Assembly: GCA_900544825.1 (NCBI GenBank)
Contig: UQWP01000054.1
Location: 1 to 25,010, forward strand
DNA from: an uncultured Prevotella sp.
Lineage (GTDB): Bacteria > Bacteroidota > Bacteroidia > Bacteroidales > Bacteroidaceae
Direction of reading: 5' to 3'
Length of the DNA: 25,010 bases
Shown: piece by piece, positions 24,994 to 25,010 of the stretch
Position numbering within the stretch: position 1 is the stretch's first letter
Layout: each line of letters opens with the position of its first letter
Program-made: the position numbers and the translations under genes
The notes under the pieces: generated by a model
Told to the model about the DNA's origin: nothing
The model's database searches: none
Seen by the model: the letters and a program-made list of their open reading frames with translations, nothing else

Positions 24994-25010
24994 CTATCTA
25001 TAATTTTCCG

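Overview
The window looks like a chromosomal piece of a Bacteroidales bacterium, most like Prevotella/Segatella (S. copri type). This rests on family resemblance of the proteins, on Bacteroidetes-type promoters (TAnnTTTG -7 box with a TTG/TTTG element about 20 bp upstream) before several genes, on weak Shine-Dalgarno sequences, and on Bacteroidetes-typical gene pairs (ftsK with a LolA-like gene; leuA-leuC-leuD-second synthase-leuB). I could not run any database search. All names come from reading motifs.

Layout. (1) Positions 1-1370, minus strand, form an AT-rich accessory edge. It holds a 5'-truncated YhcG/DUF1016-type PDDEXK nuclease remnant that ends at a perfect 13-bp inverted repeat, then a DUF5053-like gene and a 50-codon gene with its own promoter. 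(2) Positions 1500-2781, minus strand, hold an oxidative-stress pair: a PerR/Fur-type regulator and a reverse-type rubrerythrin. A long AT-rich dyad lies upstream of the perR promoter. (3) Positions 2806-11110, minus strand, hold ftsK, a LolA-like gene, an N-acetylhexosamine-kinase-like gene and a large secreted GH31 enzyme with FN3, F5/8C, dockerin and cohesin-like modules. The last two suggest release and phosphorylation of a hexosamine such as GalNAc. (4) A short divergent region (11111-11224) carries mirror-image promoters. (5) Positions 11225-18201, plus strand, hold a 3'-5' exonuclease, an RlmI-like rRNA methyltransferase, an orphan NMT1-like lipoprotein, a large acidic TPR-like protein and dnaB, closely packed. 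(6) Positions 18345-24993, plus strand, hold the leucine operon leuA-leuC-leuD-(citramalate/isopropylmalate synthase-like)-leuB, ending in a strong terminator.

The most interesting element is the 460-bp leader before leuA. It has a consensus promoter, a 29-residue leader peptide with four Ile codons in a row and several Leu codons, a strong intrinsic terminator, and an 8-base antiterminator match inside the leader ORF. Together these form a complete ribosome-stalling attenuator. The Ile run, with the second synthase in the operon, suggests that the cell makes isoleucine through citramalate using the same LeuBCD enzymes and regulates both pathways here.

I saw no tRNA, rRNA, CRISPR array or complete insertion sequence.
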